From Aneurinibacillus aneurinilyticus ATCC 12856 (lineage in GTDB: Bacteria > Bacillota > Bacilli > Aneurinibacillales > Aneurinibacillaceae): DNA of 41,120 nt. The position numbers were made by a program, and so were the translations under genes. Below the pieces are notes generated by a model that was given only the letters and a program-made list of their open reading frames with translations, made no database searches and was not told where the DNA came from. Positions within the stretch are counted from its first letter, which is position 1. Every line of letters starts with the position of its first letter. The stretch lies in NCBI RefSeq assembly GCF_000466385.1, contig NZ_KE952903.1:77302-118421 (forward strand). The letters run 5' to 3'. Shown here piece after piece: positions 26,315-37,431 of the stretch.

Positions 26315-26962
26315 TTATTTTTGCTGCGCTTGATCCCAATCCGCAAGAAAGCGTTCGATGCCGGCATCCGTTAACGGATGCTGTGCCATTTGCTTGAAAA
26401 TCTTGTACGGAATGGTCGCGATGTCCGCTCCCATCTTCGCGCATTCTACTACGTGCAGTGGATGGCGTACACTCGCCGAAATAATCTCAGTTTCAATATC
26501 ATGAGCATCAAAAATTTGAGAGATGTCCGAAATTAACTGCAAACCGTCTTGGGAGATATCATCGAGGCGTCCAAGGAAGGGCGATACGTAAGTCGCTCCT
26601 GCACGCGCAGCCAAAAGTGCTTGTGTCGCCGAGAATACTAGCGTCACATTCGTTTTGATTTTTTTCTTGGTAAAATGTTTGACCGCTTTTAGGCCTTCTA
26701 CCGTCATTGGCACTTTAATCACGATATTCTTGGAAAGAGAGGCAAGCTTCTCGCCCTCTTCAATCATGCCTTCGGCTTCCAGGCTGATAACTTCAGCACT
26801 AATCGGTCCATCAACGATATCAATGATTTCTTTTAATGTCTCTACAAAGTCGCGTCCTTCTTTCGCAACAAGGGAAGGATTAGTCGTAACTCCGGCCAAA
26901 ACGCCCCACTCGTTCACTTCGCGAATCTCATTTACATTTGCTGTATCAATAAAAAATCTCAT
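26315..26962 (-). CDS. tal: Transaldolase, small TalC/FSA-like type
   Basis: Transfers dihydroxyacetone units in the non-oxidative pentose phosphate pathway. The 215 residues form a single compact barrel, with the Schiff-base Lys83 in [14 protein letters not shown]-type block GVTTNPSLV (24-32), [26 protein letters not shown] and [16 protein letters not shown] are family signatures. It follows fba by 37 bases. Transaldolase rather than fructose-6-phosphate aldolase activity is assumed from the B. subtilis YwjH counterpart. Confidence 0.95.
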   Translation of the reverse strand: MRFFIDTANVNEIREVNEWGVLAGVTTNPSLVAKEGRDFVETLKEIIDIVDGPISAEVISLEAEGMIEEGEKLASLSKNIVIKVPMTVEGLKAVKHFTKKKIKTNVTLVFSATQALLAARAGATYVSPFLGRLDDISQDGLQLISDISQIFDAHDIETEIISASVRHPLHVVECAKMGADIATIPYKIFKQMAQHPLTDAGIERFLADWDQAQQK

Positions 26963-26999
26963 AATACACTCCTTCTGTCTTCACACTGACAAAATGGTG

Positions 27000-27863
27000 T
27001 TACGCTTTGTTGCTGCTTCCAAATTCGCGCATTTTGCCCTTAACAGTTTCTTTAATGGTGTCACGTGCAGGTCCCAGATATTTACGTGGATCATACAAAT
27101 CTGGTTTTGCATCGAGAACTTCACGAACTGTTTTAGCTGATGCGATTTGGTTCTCCGTATTCACATTAATTTTCGCCGTACCAAGCGAAATTGCACGTTG
27201 GATATCTTTTGTCGGAATGCCTGTACCACCGTGCAGAACAAGCGGAACTCCAGTCAACTTCATAACTTCTTCCATTCTGTCAAAGCCTAGATTCGGCTCG
27301 CCTTTATATGGGCCATGAACAGAGCCAAGCGCCGGAGCGAAGCAATCCACACCTGTCTCGCGCACAAGTTTATCACATTCTGCCGGAATTGCATACGCCG
27401 CTTCTGCATCTTGTACAATCAAATCATCTTCCTGACCACCAATACGGCCCAGTTCAGCCTCTACTGACACCCCTAACGCATGTGCCACGTCTACGACACG
27501 CTTGGTTAGGGCAATGTTCTCTTCGAGCGGATAATGAGAGCCATCGATCATAACGGAGGTAAAACCGGCATGGATAGCTTCTACGCACTTCTCGAAGGAA
27601 GAGCCATGATCCAGATGAATCGCTACCGGGACAGTAATTTTATATTCTTCCATTAAAGCTTGTACAATAGCTACAACCAGTTTAAAACCGCCCATATAAC
27701 GAGCTGCACCTTCACTTACTCCAAGGATGACAGGGGATTTCTCTTCTTCTGCCGCCTGCAGAATGGCTTGCGTAAACTCAAGATTGTTCAAGTTAAATTG
27801 ACCGACGGCATATTTCCCTTCCACGGCTTTATTTAACATGTCTGTCATCGAAACTAATGGCAT
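27000..27863 (-). CDS. fba: Fructose-bisphosphate aldolase class II
   Basis: Zinc-dependent glycolytic aldolase. I start at the ATG at 27863-27861 ([10 protein letters not shown]), which has AAGGAGG nine bases before it, giving 287 residues. The zinc and catalytic segment AIHLDHGSS holds His83, Asp85 and His86; further blocks are [26 protein letters not shown] and [11 protein letters not shown] longer frame to 27902 lacks an SD. An extended -10 promoter lies between spo0F and this gene. Confidence 0.97.
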   Translation of the reverse strand: MPLVSMTDMLNKAVEGKYAVGQFNLNNLEFTQAILQAAEEEKSPVILGVSEGAARYMGGFKLVVAIVQALMEEYKITVPVAIHLDHGSSFEKCVEAIHAGFTSVMIDGSHYPLEENIALTKRVVDVAHALGVSVEAELGRIGGQEDDLIVQDAEAAYAIPAECDKLVRETGVDCFAPALGSVHGPYKGEPNLGFDRMEEVMKLTGVPLVLHGGTGIPTKDIQRAISLGTAKINVNTENQIASAKTVREVLDAKPDLYDPRKYLGPARDTIKETVKGKMREFGSSNKA

Positions 27864-27907
27864 ATGTAAGATCCTCCTTGTTTTGTGCATACCCTCAAAC
27901 ATTGCTT

Positions 27908-27913
27908 ATTATA
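27908..27913 (-). promoter_or_regulatory. Extended -10 promoter for fba
   Basis: On the minus strand TGGTATAAT, that is TATAAT with TG at the extended position, in the gap between spo0F and fba. No clear -35 is present. Confidence 0.55.
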
Positions 27914-27926
27914 CCACAATGAAAGA

Positions 27927-28292
27927 TCAGCATGCGAGTTGCTTATTTACTGCCGTTCGTAGTTCATCAATATCAAACGGCTTAGTGAAATGGGTGAGAG
28001 CGCCGAGTTCCGTCGCCTCTTTAATCATATCCAATTCGCCATACGCTGTCATCATGATCACCTTGGTTTCTGGAGCGATTTTTTTAATTTCCTTCAAAAT
28101 CTCAAGCCCGTCCATGCCGGGAATTTTCATATCAAGAATGACAAGGTCAGGCGACTCGCCCGTGACAATTTCTAATGCCTGCTTTCCATTGGCAGCTTGA
28201 AACGTCTGGTACCCTTCCTTTCCAAATACCTCAAACAGCAGAACTCGAATCCCGTATTGGTCATCGACTATCAATACTTTCTTATCCTTCAT
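27927..28292 (-). CDS. spo0F: Sporulation phosphorelay response regulator Spo0F
   Basis: Single receiver domain (121 residues) that carries phosphate from sporulation kinases to Spo0B. The acidic pocket is Asp10-Asp11, the phosphorylated Asp54 lies in [12 protein letters not shown], and Thr82 (MTAYGE) and Lys104 (FTKPFD) complete the switch; these numbers coincide with B. subtilis Spo0F. The start ATG at 28292-28290 follows GAGGGGGAG. It has no output domain, as expected. Confidence 0.97.
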   Translation of the reverse strand: MKDKKVLIVDDQYGIRVLLFEVFGKEGYQTFQAANGKQALEIVTGESPDLVILDMKIPGMDGLEILKEIKKIAPETKVIMMTAYGELDMIKEATELGALTHFTKPFDIDELRTAVNKQLAC

Positions 28293-28344
28293 GCTGCTCC
28301 CCCTCTCATTCTCATGCACAACAAATATGTATGCTGACTCTACA

Positions 28345-28369
28345 ATAATACAAGAGTTCGATAAATCCT
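28345..28369 (-). promoter_or_regulatory. Candidate spo0F promoter with a possible Spo0A box
   Basis: On the minus strand AGGATTT (28369-28363) resembles a sigma-H -35, TATCGAA (28363-28357) matches the Spo0A box TGTCGAA in six of seven positions, and TATTAT (28350-28345) could be a sigma-A -10. No sigma-H -10 (GAAT) is at the right spacing, so assignment is uncertain. Confidence 0.35.
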
Positions 28370-28441
28370 AAAAAATTCCTGCTTTTTATCTATGATACAA
28401 CAAGAAAAACTCATGAACGCCTTCGCTCGTCCGTTTTCCAT

Positions 28442-28464
28442 AAAAAAAGACGAGCAATCGCTCG
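28442..28464 (-). terminator. Intrinsic terminator of pyrG
   Basis: GGCGAGC / GCTCGTC form a 7-bp stem (one G-U pair) with a four-base loop. On the minus strand it is followed by TTTTTTTA. It is just past the pyrG stop. Confidence 0.75.
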
Positions 28465-28479
28465 CCTTGGTTTTATTTA

Positions 28480-30210
<1,731 letters not shown>

Positions 30211-30243
30211 TTATTTGTTAATGATACATCATATAGTTTTAAA

Positions 30244-30283
30244 GCCCAAAAAGTATTTTATCTTCCCTTGTATTACATGTCAA
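30244..30283 (-). promoter_or_regulatory. pyrG promoter with GGGC initiation sequence
   Basis: On the minus strand TTGACA (30283-30278), a 17-base spacer, TAAAAT (30260-30255), seven bases, then GGGC (30247-30244). The -35 overlaps the last codons of rpoE. In B. subtilis, pyrG transcription starts at GGGC and slips to add G when CTP is low. Confidence 0.75.
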
Positions 30284-30782
30284 GGTCTTCGTCTTCATCT
30301 TCATTCTCTAATTCTTCATCGTCCAGTTCTTCATCGAATTCTTCATCCGTTTCTTTCTCGTCATCGGCGAAGTCATCGTCTATCTCTTCTTCATCCTCGT
30401 CATCTACATGAGCGTTGTCAATCTCATCATATTCTTCTTCAAGCTCTTCGTCATCCTCGAAGTCATCGTCGTCATCCAATGCGAATTTGCCCCGGAAACC
30501 GCTTTCCGCAGACTCCTCTTGTGTTTCGACAAGGTACCAGCGTTTCAATCCCCACAGATTTTCACCGAGGCATATAAAGCGGCCATCAAGATTAATTTCC
30601 GTATACACTTGCGCTATCATGTCCATCGCTTCGGATTCCGACATGTTCTTCATTGCTGTTATTTCTTTATACAAATCTCGGTAATAGGCCGGTTTTTTTG
30701 ATTGATTCAACATTTGATAAGCGATATCTACCATCGCCATTTCTTTGACTTCTTCTGCTTCCAGGTTCAAAGCATTGCTCAA
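30273..30782 (-). CDS. rpoE: RNA polymerase delta subunit
   Basis: Gram-positive RNA polymerase subunit that favours core recycling and promoter selectivity. The N-terminal HARE-HTH domain (about 10-85) has EEVKEMAMVDIAYQML and the block YTEINLDGRFICLGENLWGLKRWY. The C-terminal 70 residues are almost only Asp and Glu, as in the family. The start is uncertain. A TTG at 30782 with AAGGGA about ten bases upstream gives MSNALNLEAEEVKEM (169 residues), close to relatives; a GTG at 30791 would add three residues but stands too near the SD. It is upstream of pyrG as in B. subtilis. Confidence 0.92.
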   Translation of the reverse strand: MSNALNLEAEEVKEMAMVDIAYQMLNQSKKPAYYRDLYKEITAMKNMSESEAMDMIAQVYTEINLDGRFICLGENLWGLKRWYLVETQEESAESGFRGKFALDDDDDFEDDEELEEEYDEIDNAHVDDEDEEEIDDDFADDEKETDEEFDEELDDEELENEDEDEDLDM

Positions 30783-30874
30783 CCTCGGCACTTCCCTTCT
30801 TTACAGGTTTCAAATAACCAGATGCAAATTCTTGCATCCCGGACATACTATCCCTATTATTCAGCATTCCTTAT

Positions 30875-30902
30875 TTTATACAATTTCAGACCTAAAATGC
30901 AA
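30875..30902 (-). promoter_or_regulatory. Sigma-A promoter of rpoE
   Basis: On the minus strand TTGCAT (30902-30897), a 16-base spacer and TATAAA (30880-30875). The leader downstream contains the palindrome GATGCAA / TTGCATC (30821-30838). Confidence 0.6.
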
Positions 30903-30945
30903 GGAAAACTCGTGCTTCATTCGTTTTTCAAATAACGCGATCATA

Positions 30946-30980
30946 AAGAAGGCGAGGGAAAAATGCCCTCGCCCTTTATT
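30946..30980 (-). terminator. Terminator of icmF
   Basis: GGCGAGGG (30951-30958) and CCCTCGCC (30966-30973), a perfect 8-bp G+C-rich stem with a seven-base loop. It is flanked by T-rich sequence on both sides, so it could work in either direction. Confidence 0.7.
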
Positions 30981-31041
30981 TTCTCCTCAACAGAGTTTCT
31001 GTTCGGGACAAAAGAGTTTACTATTGTCTCGTCATTCGACC

Positions 31042-34000
31042 CTACATATTTCGACGATATTGTCCACCGACTTCATAGAGCGCACCTGTAATTTGACCGA
31101 GACTGGCCACTTTCACTGTCTCCATCAGTTCAGCGAAGATATTCTCTCCAGAACACGCTACTTCTTTTAGGCGTCGTAGCGCTGCATCGGCAACATCCTT
31201 ATGACGTTCTTGGAAATCGCGCAGGTTGTTAATTTGCTGTACCTTTTCTTCTTCCGTAGCACGAGCAAGCTCGATCTCGTAGTCCTCCTCGGAAGAATTC
31301 GGATTCAGGAACGTATTTACACCAATAATAGGAAGCTCGCCGTTATGCTTCAGCGTCTCGTAATAGAGGGACTCCTCTTGAATCTTACTGCGCTGGTATT
31401 GTGTCTCCATCGCACCTAGCACGCCGCCACGGTCACTAATACGCTGGAATTCAGCCAATACGGCCTCTTCTACTAACTCAGTCAACTCTTCGATAATGAA
31501 AGAACCTTGCAACGAATTCTCATTTTTCGCCAAACCGAGCTCTTTTGTAATAATCATTTGGATTGCCATAGCACGGCGCACAGAATTCTCTGTAGGCGTC
31601 GTAATGGCCTCATCATACGCATTGGTATGCAACGAGTTACAATTATCATATATAGCCATCAGCGCCTGCAATGTAGTGCGTATATCGTTAAAATCCATCT
31701 CCTGCGCATGCAGGGAACGACCTGACGTCTGAATATGATACTTGAGCTTCTGACTGCGCTCATTACCGCCATACTTGTTCTTCATAACCGTTGCCCAAAT
31801 GCGACGGGCAACTCTCCCAAGCACAGTGTACTCCGGATCAAGACCATTGCTAAAGAAGAATGACAAGTTTGGTGCAAAGTCATCAATGTGCATACCACGG
31901 CTCAAATAATATTCAACATACGTAAAGCCATTCGCCAGCGTAAAGGCAAGCTGGGAAATCGGATTTGCACCTGCTTCAGCGATATGATAACCGGAAATAC
32001 TTACCGAATAGTAATTGCGAACATGGTTCTCGATGAAGTACTCCTGAATATCTCCCATCATCTTCAGAGCAAATTCTGTCGAGAAGATGCATGTATTCTG
32101 TCCTTGATCTTCTTTCAGAATATCTGCCTGTACGGTTCCACGTACGCTTTTAAGCGTATAGGCCTTAATTTGCTTCGCTTCTTCAGCATTCGGTTCTCGT
32201 CCGTTCTCTTGCTTGAACTTGTCGATCTGCTGCTGAATGGCTGCGTTCATGTACATTGCCAGAATAATTGGCGCAGGTCCATTAATCGTCATTGATACAG
32301 ATGTTGATGGATGACATAAGTCAAAGCCATCATATAGTTTTTTCATATCATCCAGCGTACAAATGCTAACGCCACTTGTGCCAATTTTCCCATAAATATC
32401 CGGACGATAATCAGGATCTTCCCCGTATAAAGTCACACTGTCGAACGCTGTACTTAAGCGCTTCGCTGCATCGTCCTTAGACAAGTAGTGGAAACGACGG
32501 TTCGTTCGCTCAGGTGTACCCTCGCCCGCAAACTGACGCTTCGGATCTTCGCCATCACGCTTAAATGGAAATACGCCTGCGGTGTAAGGGAAATATCCTG
32601 GCAAATTCTCGCTCATAGCCCAGCGAAGAATCTCGCCCCATTCTTCGAATTTCGGCAGCGCTACCTTTGGAATGCGTGTGCCAGACAGGGAGGTTGTATA
32701 CAGCTTCGTAACAATTTCTTTATCGCGCACTTTCGTAATGAACTCATCCTTCATGTATGCTTCCTTCAACGACTTCCAATTATCCAGAATTTTTCTACTT
32801 TCAGGATGCAGCTTCTCTTCATAGTGAGAAATAAGCTTATCGATTTCTTGCTGTAAATCAGATGCAAGTTCCCCTGTGTGAGCTAATAATTCTTCCTTCG
32901 TGCCTTTCAACTGGAATAGCTTGCGTGCGATTTGCACCTGTTGTTCGGTAAATTTCTTATATTGATGTACGGTATTGACGATTTCCGCCAGATAATGAAT
33001 ACGCTCAGACGGAATGACATATTGCTTCTTAGATTTGGTATTGCCGGAGATATTAAGTGTAGTCGGCCATTCTGTGCCTGTTTTCTCACTAACAACCCTC
33101 ATCAGGTTCACAAAAAGTACATTTGTGCCCGGATCGTTGAATTGGCTGGCGATTGTACCATATACCGGAATATCCTCATCCTTCATGTCAAAAATAGCAC
33201 GACTGCGCGTCCACTGCTTCTTTACATCGCGTAGCGCATCTTCTGAACCGCGCCGTTCGAATTTGTTGATAGCAATAATGTCGGCATAATCGATCATATC
33301 AATTTTCTCAAGCTGGGTCGGTGCACCAAATTCGCTCGTCATTACGTACATGGCAATATCGCACACTTGCGTAATTTGCGCATCGCCCTGCCCAATACCG
33401 GATGTCTCGACAATAATGAAGTCATAGCCTGCCGCTTTCACAATATTAATCGCATCACCAATGGCCTTGCTAAGCTCGCTATGAGACTTCCGCGTTGCCA
33501 GGGAACGCATGTATACGCGAGGTGAGTTAATGGCATTCATACGAATTCGGTCACCTAGAAGCGCTCCACCCGTTTTCTGCTTAGAAGGGTCTACCGATAG
33601 AATGGCCATTGTCTTCTCTGGATATTGCTCCAGAAAACGCCGTACCAGTTCATCTGTCAGCGAGCTTTTACCAGCTCCGCCCGTTCCGGTGATACCAAGC
33701 ACAGGAACCGTCTCCACCATCGCATTCACTTTTTCAAGCGTAGCAGCTACTTCCCGATCTTGCCTCTCTACATTCTCTTCCGCCAGTGTAATCATGCGCC
33801 CGATCGCATTCCAACTTCGACTTTTAAGCTCGCTAATTTCCTTCTCAACCTCTTTTGGAGTCGGATAATCGGTCTGTTCAATCATGGAGTTAATCATGCC
33901 CTGCAAGCCATGCACACGCCCGTCATCTGGAGAGAAAATTTTCGCAACACCATATTCGTGCAGCTCACGAATCTCAGAAGGGACAATAACGCCGCCGCCA

Positions 34001-34296
34001 CCGCCGAACACTTTAATATGAGAGGCATTTTTCTCTTTTAGCAAATCGACAATGTATTTAAAATACTCTACGTGGCCACCCTGATACGAGCTAATCGCAA
34101 TACCATGCGCATCTTCTTGAATAGCGGCATTTACAATCTCCTCTACGGAGCGGTTATGACCGAGGTGAATAACCTCTACTCCTGAGGCCTGTAAGATGCG
34201 ACGCATAATATTAATCGAGGCATCATGCCCATCAAACAAGCTGGCTGCCGTGACAAAACGAACATTGTGCTTCGGACGATAAATTGTCGTTTCCAT
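31042..34296 (-). CDS. icmF: Fused isobutyryl-CoA mutase (IcmF)
   Basis: Adenosylcobalamin enzyme that interconverts isobutyryl-CoA and n-butyryl-CoA (and isovaleryl/pivalyl-CoA in some cases). The 1084 residues hold three parts. The B12-binding domain (about 12-140) has the DGHDASI motif (His24 as the cobalt ligand). A MeaI-type GTPase chaperone domain (about 195-420) has P-loop GTGGAGKSS (204-212) and NKFERRG. The mutase barrel (about 560-1084) follows. The start ATG follows GGGAGGA. Fusion of B12, G-protein and mutase parts separates IcmF from methylmalonyl-CoA mutase. It is the last gene of the acyl-CoA cluster. Confidence 0.96.
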   Translation of the reverse strand: METTIYRPKHNVRFVTAASLFDGHDASINIMRRILQASGVEVIHLGHNRSVEEIVNAAIQEDAHGIAISSYQGGHVEYFKYIVDLLKEKNASHIKVFGGGGGVIVPSEIRELHEYGVAKIFSPDDGRVHGLQGMINSMIEQTDYPTPKEVEKEISELKSRSWNAIGRMITLAEENVERQDREVAATLEKVNAMVETVPVLGITGTGGAGKSSLTDELVRRFLEQYPEKTMAILSVDPSKQKTGGALLGDRIRMNAINSPRVYMRSLATRKSHSELSKAIGDAINIVKAAGYDFIIVETSGIGQGDAQITQVCDIAMYVMTSEFGAPTQLEKIDMIDYADIIAINKFERRGSEDALRDVKKQWTRSRAIFDMKDEDIPVYGTIASQFNDPGTNVLFVNLMRVVSEKTGTEWPTTLNISGNTKSKKQYVIPSERIHYLAEIVNTVHQYKKFTEQQVQIARKLFQLKGTKEELLAHTGELASDLQQEIDKLISHYEEKLHPESRKILDNWKSLKEAYMKDEFITKVRDKEIVTKLYTTSLSGTRIPKVALPKFEEWGEILRWAMSENLPGYFPYTAGVFPFKRDGEDPKRQFAGEGTPERTNRRFHYLSKDDAAKRLSTAFDSVTLYGEDPDYRPDIYGKIGTSGVSICTLDDMKKLYDGFDLCHPSTSVSMTINGPAPIILAMYMNAAIQQQIDKFKQENGREPNAEEAKQIKAYTLKSVRGTVQADILKEDQGQNTCIFSTEFALKMMGDIQEYFIENHVRNYYSVSISGYHIAEAGANPISQLAFTLANGFTYVEYYLSRGMHIDDFAPNLSFFFSNGLDPEYTVLGRVARRIWATVMKNKYGGNERSQKLKYHIQTSGRSLHAQEMDFNDIRTTLQALMAIYDNCNSLHTNAYDEAITTPTENSVRRAMAIQMIITKELGLAKNENSLQGSFIIEELTELVEEAVLAEFQRISDRGGVLGAMETQYQRSKIQEESLYYETLKHNGELPIIGVNTFLNPNSSEEDYEIELARATEEEKVQQINNLRDFQERHKDVADAALRRLKEVACSGENIFAELMETVKVASLGQITGALYEVGGQYRRNM

Positions 34297-34407
34297 CTTT
34301 ATTTTCCTCCCTCAAGGTCGCGCAATAGCCCCTGCGCACTCAATCTTATGTCTGCAATCGAACCGGTGCAGGACTTTTCTCCTTCTCATCCGGTTTATGG
34401 CAACTCT

Positions 34408-35034
34408 TTACTTATCCGTCAATTCACGCAAAATCAACGATGTCTGCATTTTAGTAAATTCATCCAACGTGTAATTCTTGCGTAAACTCCAGCGACGGAA
34501 TGTCCACATCTCGCCAAGCACCACAATATTGTGAGCCATCAGCTTAACTGAATTCTCATCAATCTGCAGCGAGCCGTCCCGTCTGCCGCGATGCAATATT
34601 TCTTCAAAAAAGCCTGTAATCTCTTCTTCCTTCGCCAGCACATATCTCATCGTTTCGCGAGGAAGTGACTTAATCTCCTGATAAATCAGAAGTACGCGAT
34701 CCTGCATCTGATCCATTACACGCAGGAATCCTTCGATGGCTGCTTCTAACATTACGGCCCCACTTACACCGTTAACAAGTACCTCCTGCAGACCTTTTTC
34801 CACGCCTGCGTGGATCGCATCACATACAAGGTAGAGAACATCTTCTTTCGATTCGATATATTCATATAACGTACCGATGCTGAATCCTGATGCACGGGAA
34901 ATCTCTCGGGTAGTTGTTTTGTGAAATCCCTTGGAGATAAAAAGCTCAACCGCCGCTTCAATAATTTGCTCGCGTCGCTTCTCGATCAGCTTTGGGTCTT
35001 TTACCATTGAGGGGATTGATTTACGTTGCTCCAT
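34408..35034 (-). CDS. TetR-family transcriptional regulator of the acyl-CoA cluster
   Basis: Repressor of 208 residues. The N-terminal helix-turn-helix is at about 22-68 (IIEAAVELFISKGFHKTTTREISRASGFSIGTLYEYIESKEDVLY), followed by a ligand-binding domain as in FadR-type regulators. The start ATG follows AAAGGAG. Palindromes with the same core lie before its own gene and before the thiolase gene, so it probably controls itself and the cluster, with an acyl-CoA as likely inducer (inferred from family). Confidence 0.88.
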   Translation of the reverse strand: MEQRKSIPSMVKDPKLIEKRREQIIEAAVELFISKGFHKTTTREISRASGFSIGTLYEYIESKEDVLYLVCDAIHAGVEKGLQEVLVNGVSGAVMLEAAIEGFLRVMDQMQDRVLLIYQEIKSLPRETMRYVLAKEEEITGFFEEILHRGRRDGSLQIDENSVKLMAHNIVVLGEMWTFRRWSLRKNYTLDEFTKMQTSLILRELTDK

Positions 35035-35063
35035 CTTAAATTTGCTCCTTTCCTTACGCCGAC

Positions 35064-35077
35064 TGAGCGATTGCTCA
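35064..35077. promoter_or_regulatory. Probable TetR operator upstream of tetR
   Basis: TGAGCGATTGCTCA: perfect TGAGC / GCTCA arms around GATT, extending one more pair (C/G) on each side. It lies 30 bases before the regulator's start codon and matches the site at 40949-40962 in 13 of 14 positions. Confidence 0.65.
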
Positions 35078-35090
35078 GAGTGCAGGGAAA

Positions 35091-35115
35091 AAGAAAAGGC
35101 GCATCGCCTTTTCTT
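35091..35115 (-). terminator. Intrinsic terminator after meaB
   Basis: AAGAAAAGGCG (35091-35101) and CGCCTTTTCTT (35105-35115), a perfect 11-bp stem with a three-base loop. On the minus strand it is followed by TTTCCC. Confidence 0.7.
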
Positions 35116-35125
35116 CCTTCCTTCT

Positions 35126-35155
35126 ATTATACGCAGGAAGAAAATGAATTCGCAA
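35126..35155 (-). promoter_or_regulatory. Sigma-A promoter between meaB and tetR
   Basis: On the minus strand TTGCGA (35155-35150), an 18-base spacer and TATAAT (35131-35126). The predicted start (about 35118) lies directly before the hairpin at 35091-35115, so transcripts would begin with that stem and then cross the operator. Confidence 0.6.
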
Positions 35156-35169
35156 CTCTTTTCAGAATA

Positions 35170-36123
35170 CTATTTTTCTTTTACCAATTGCTGTAATAAT
35201 TGGTGCGCTACTTCATACGGATCAATGTCACGACGAGAGACGCCTTCCATCATGTCTTTGTATTCTTCGCTGCGCAAACGCTTAACAATGAGCTGGTGCA
35301 CGGCATGTTCCACAATCTCAGATACCTCTTCCCGCAGATGGGAAGCTCGACGTCTCTCCCATTCCTTGCTTTCCTGAAGATACGACTTATGGTCTAGAAA
35401 CGCTTGCCATGCCTCATCAATTCCCATACCTTGTGTCGTGATAGTTTTTACCACTGGAGGGCGCCATGGAGAATCATGCTTGACCAGGTCGAGCATCTGC
35501 TCCACTTCGCGGAACAGCTTGTCTGTACCAGCCAGGTCTGCTTTGTTCAAAATAAACAAGTCAGCAATTTCCATGATACCAGCCTTGAATGCCTGTACCG
35601 TGTCGCCTCCACCGGGATTAAGTACAACCGCTGTCGAGTCAGCAATATTCATAATGTCAAGCTCCGATTGACCGACACCTACCGTTTCAATAATTACAAT
35701 ATCCTTTCCGTATGCATCAAGTACGCGAACCGCCTCTTTCGTTGCTCGCGCCAGGCCGCCAAGACTTCCGCGCGTACCCATACTGCGGATAAATACGCCC
35801 TCATCCAAAAAGTGATCCTGCATACGGATGCGGTCTCCAAGAATGGCCCCTCCGGTAAACGGACTGGTCGGATCTACCGCCACAATCCCTATCGTCAATC
35901 CCTGCTTACGCAGATACCCAATAAGCTTATCAACAAACGAGCTTTTTCCCGCACCCGGTGAGCCGGTGATACCGAGGAGAAACGCTCCTCCCGTATGAGG
36001 GAAAAGGTCCTGCAGAATCTCCGTCTTCTCTGGATGATTATCCTCTATATAAGAAATCGCACGGGCAACTGCCCGGCGATCTCCATTAAGAATTCGTTCT
36101 ACCAATGCATGCAATACGCTCAC
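35170..36123 (-). CDS. meaB: MeaB/ArgK-type GTPase, chaperone of a B12-dependent mutase
   Basis: G-protein that loads and protects adenosylcobalamin in methylmalonyl-CoA-type mutases. The 317-residue protein has the P-loop GITGSPGAGKSS (about 51-62), VAVDPTSPFTGGAILGDRIRM, IIETVGVGQSE (switch region) and LNKADLAG. The start is a GTG four bases after the upstream acyl-CoA dehydrogenase stop, with only a poor SD, suggesting coupled translation. IcmF here has its own fused G-protein, so this separate MeaB may serve a mutase encoded elsewhere. Confidence 0.93.
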   Translation of the reverse strand: MSVLHALVERILNGDRRAVARAISYIEDNHPEKTEILQDLFPHTGGAFLLGITGSPGAGKSSFVDKLIGYLRKQGLTIGIVAVDPTSPFTGGAILGDRIRMQDHFLDEGVFIRSMGTRGSLGGLARATKEAVRVLDAYGKDIVIIETVGVGQSELDIMNIADSTAVVLNPGGGDTVQAFKAGIMEIADLFILNKADLAGTDKLFREVEQMLDLVKHDSPWRPPVVKTITTQGMGIDEAWQAFLDHKSYLQESKEWERRRASHLREEVSEIVEHAVHQLIVKRLRSEEYKDMMEGVSRRDIDPYEVAHQLLQQLVKEK

Positions 36124-36127
36124 ATCC

Positions 36128-37270
36128 TTAGTCTTTCAGCAAATAGTTCGAGATGACAAGACGTTGGATTTCATTCGTCCCTTCATAAATCTGTGTGATT
36201 TTCGCGTCCCGCATGAAGCGTTCCACCGGATATTCTCGCGTATAGCCGTAACCACCGAATACCTGTACCGCATCAGTCGTTACTTCCATCGCGATATCGC
36301 CTGCATACAGCTTTGCCATAGCAGAAGCTTTGCCGTATGGAAGAGCGCTGTCTTCAAGCACAGCCGCCTGATAAGTCAGAAGACGAGCCGCTTCCACTTT
36401 AGTTGCCATATCAGCCAGTTTAAACCCGATCGCCTGTTGAGCAGCAATCGGTTTGCCGAATTGATGGCGTTCTTTTGCATAAGCAATCGCATGCGTCAAT
36501 GCTCCATCTGCAATTCCAACCGCCTGTGCAGCGATACCATTGCGGCCACCGTCCAGCGTCATCATAGCGATTTTAAAGCCCTGGCCTTCTGTGCCCAGCA
36601 TATTCTCTACCGGTACACGGCAATCTTCAAAAATAATTTCTGTTGTCGCAGAAGAACGGATACCAAGCTTCTTCTCCTTTTTACCGACTTTAAAGCCCGG
36701 CATATCACTCGTTACGATAAATGCCGTTTGTCCTTTATGTTTCAACTCCGGCGTAGTTGCGGCAAATACAATGTAAATATCCGCCAGACCGCCATTCGTG
36801 ATGAAAATTTTGCTTCCATTCAGAATATAATGATCACCATCTTTTTTCGCAGTCGTCTTCATGCCTGCCGCATCAGATCCAGAGCCAGGCTCGGTCAGGC
36901 AATATGCACCCATACTCTTCCCTTCCGCCAACGGGCGAAGGAACTTCTGCTTTTGCTCCTCTGTACCGAATTTGTAAATCGGCCAGCTCGCAAGCGATGT
37001 ATGAGCAGATAGCGTAACCCCTACCGAAGAATCAACACGGGACAATTCTTCCACCGCGATTACGTAGCTTAGAAAGTCGAAGCCTGCACCACCATATTTC
37101 TCATCCCATGGAATACCTGTTAATCCCAATTCAGCTAGCTTATGAAACACTTCCATATCGAAGCGTTCTTCTTCGTCACGCTCACCGGCTTTGTCAGCCA
37201 ACTCATTCTCCGCGAATTCACGCACCATTTGGCGTAGCATTTTGTGCTCTTCAGATAGTTGGAAATCCAT
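36128..37270 (-). CDS. Acyl-CoA dehydrogenase (copy 2 of the tandem pair)
   Basis: FAD enzyme that forms the 2,3-double bond of acyl-CoA. The 380-residue protein starts [19 protein letters not shown] at the ATG 37270-37268 behind GGAGTGGAG; a longer frame to 37333 lacks support. Blocks: [12 protein letters not shown] (FAD site), [22 protein letters not shown], and the catalytic base Glu363 in YEGTNEIQR. It resembles the next gene upstream closely, so a tandem duplication with split chain-length or branched-chain preference is likely. Electrons would go to electron-transfer flavoprotein, not encoded here. Confidence 0.95.
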   Translation of the reverse strand: MDFQLSEEHKMLRQMVREFAENELADKAGERDEEERFDMEVFHKLAELGLTGIPWDEKYGGAGFDFLSYVIAVEELSRVDSSVGVTLSAHTSLASWPIYKFGTEEQKQKFLRPLAEGKSMGAYCLTEPGSGSDAAGMKTTAKKDGDHYILNGSKIFITNGGLADIYIVFAATTPELKHKGQTAFIVTSDMPGFKVGKKEKKLGIRSSATTEIIFEDCRVPVENMLGTEGQGFKIAMMTLDGGRNGIAAQAVGIADGALTHAIAYAKERHQFGKPIAAQQAIGFKLADMATKVEAARLLTYQAAVLEDSALPYGKASAMAKLYAGDIAMEVTTDAVQVFGGYGYTREYPVERFMRDAKITQIYEGTNEIQRLVISNYLLKD

Positions 37271-37308
37271 TTCTCTCCACTCCTTATTTATTTGTTTGTC
37301 TCGGTTTA

Positions 37309-37431
37309 AGGGGCAGCAAGGTCCTGACTTCATCTGCGCTGCACGAGGGATAACTGCCCCTAAGTCCCCGATAAGTGCAACTAGCCATCAGCGGAAAAGA
37401 AAGATCCTCCACTGATGAAAGTTTTACTTTA
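37309..37431 (-). repeat. Dispersed repeat copy 6, containing the stop codon of the upstream dehydrogenase
   Basis: The core is 37348-37431. On the minus strand it starts TAAAGTAAAACTTTCATCAG, has a hairpin (CCACTGAT / ATCAGCGG) and ends GGGGCAGTTATCCC. A further arm AGGGGCAG at 37309-37316 is complementary to CTGCCCCT at 37354-37361. The stop codon of the gene at 37424 is the second TAA in the conserved end. It separates the two dehydrogenase genes. Confidence 0.65.

Noticed and set aside
28449-28460. GAGCAATCGCTC in the pyrG terminator has the same 12-base core as the tetR operator
   Set aside because: Here the palindrome is explained by the terminator stem-loop and it is not near a promoter of the acyl-CoA cluster; probably coincidence, though a repressor could bind.
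36164-37012. Long plus-strand frame of 282 codons opposite acyl-CoA dehydrogenase 2
   Set aside because: Cysteine- and arginine-rich composition typical of an antisense shadow; the minus-strand gene has full catalytic motifs.
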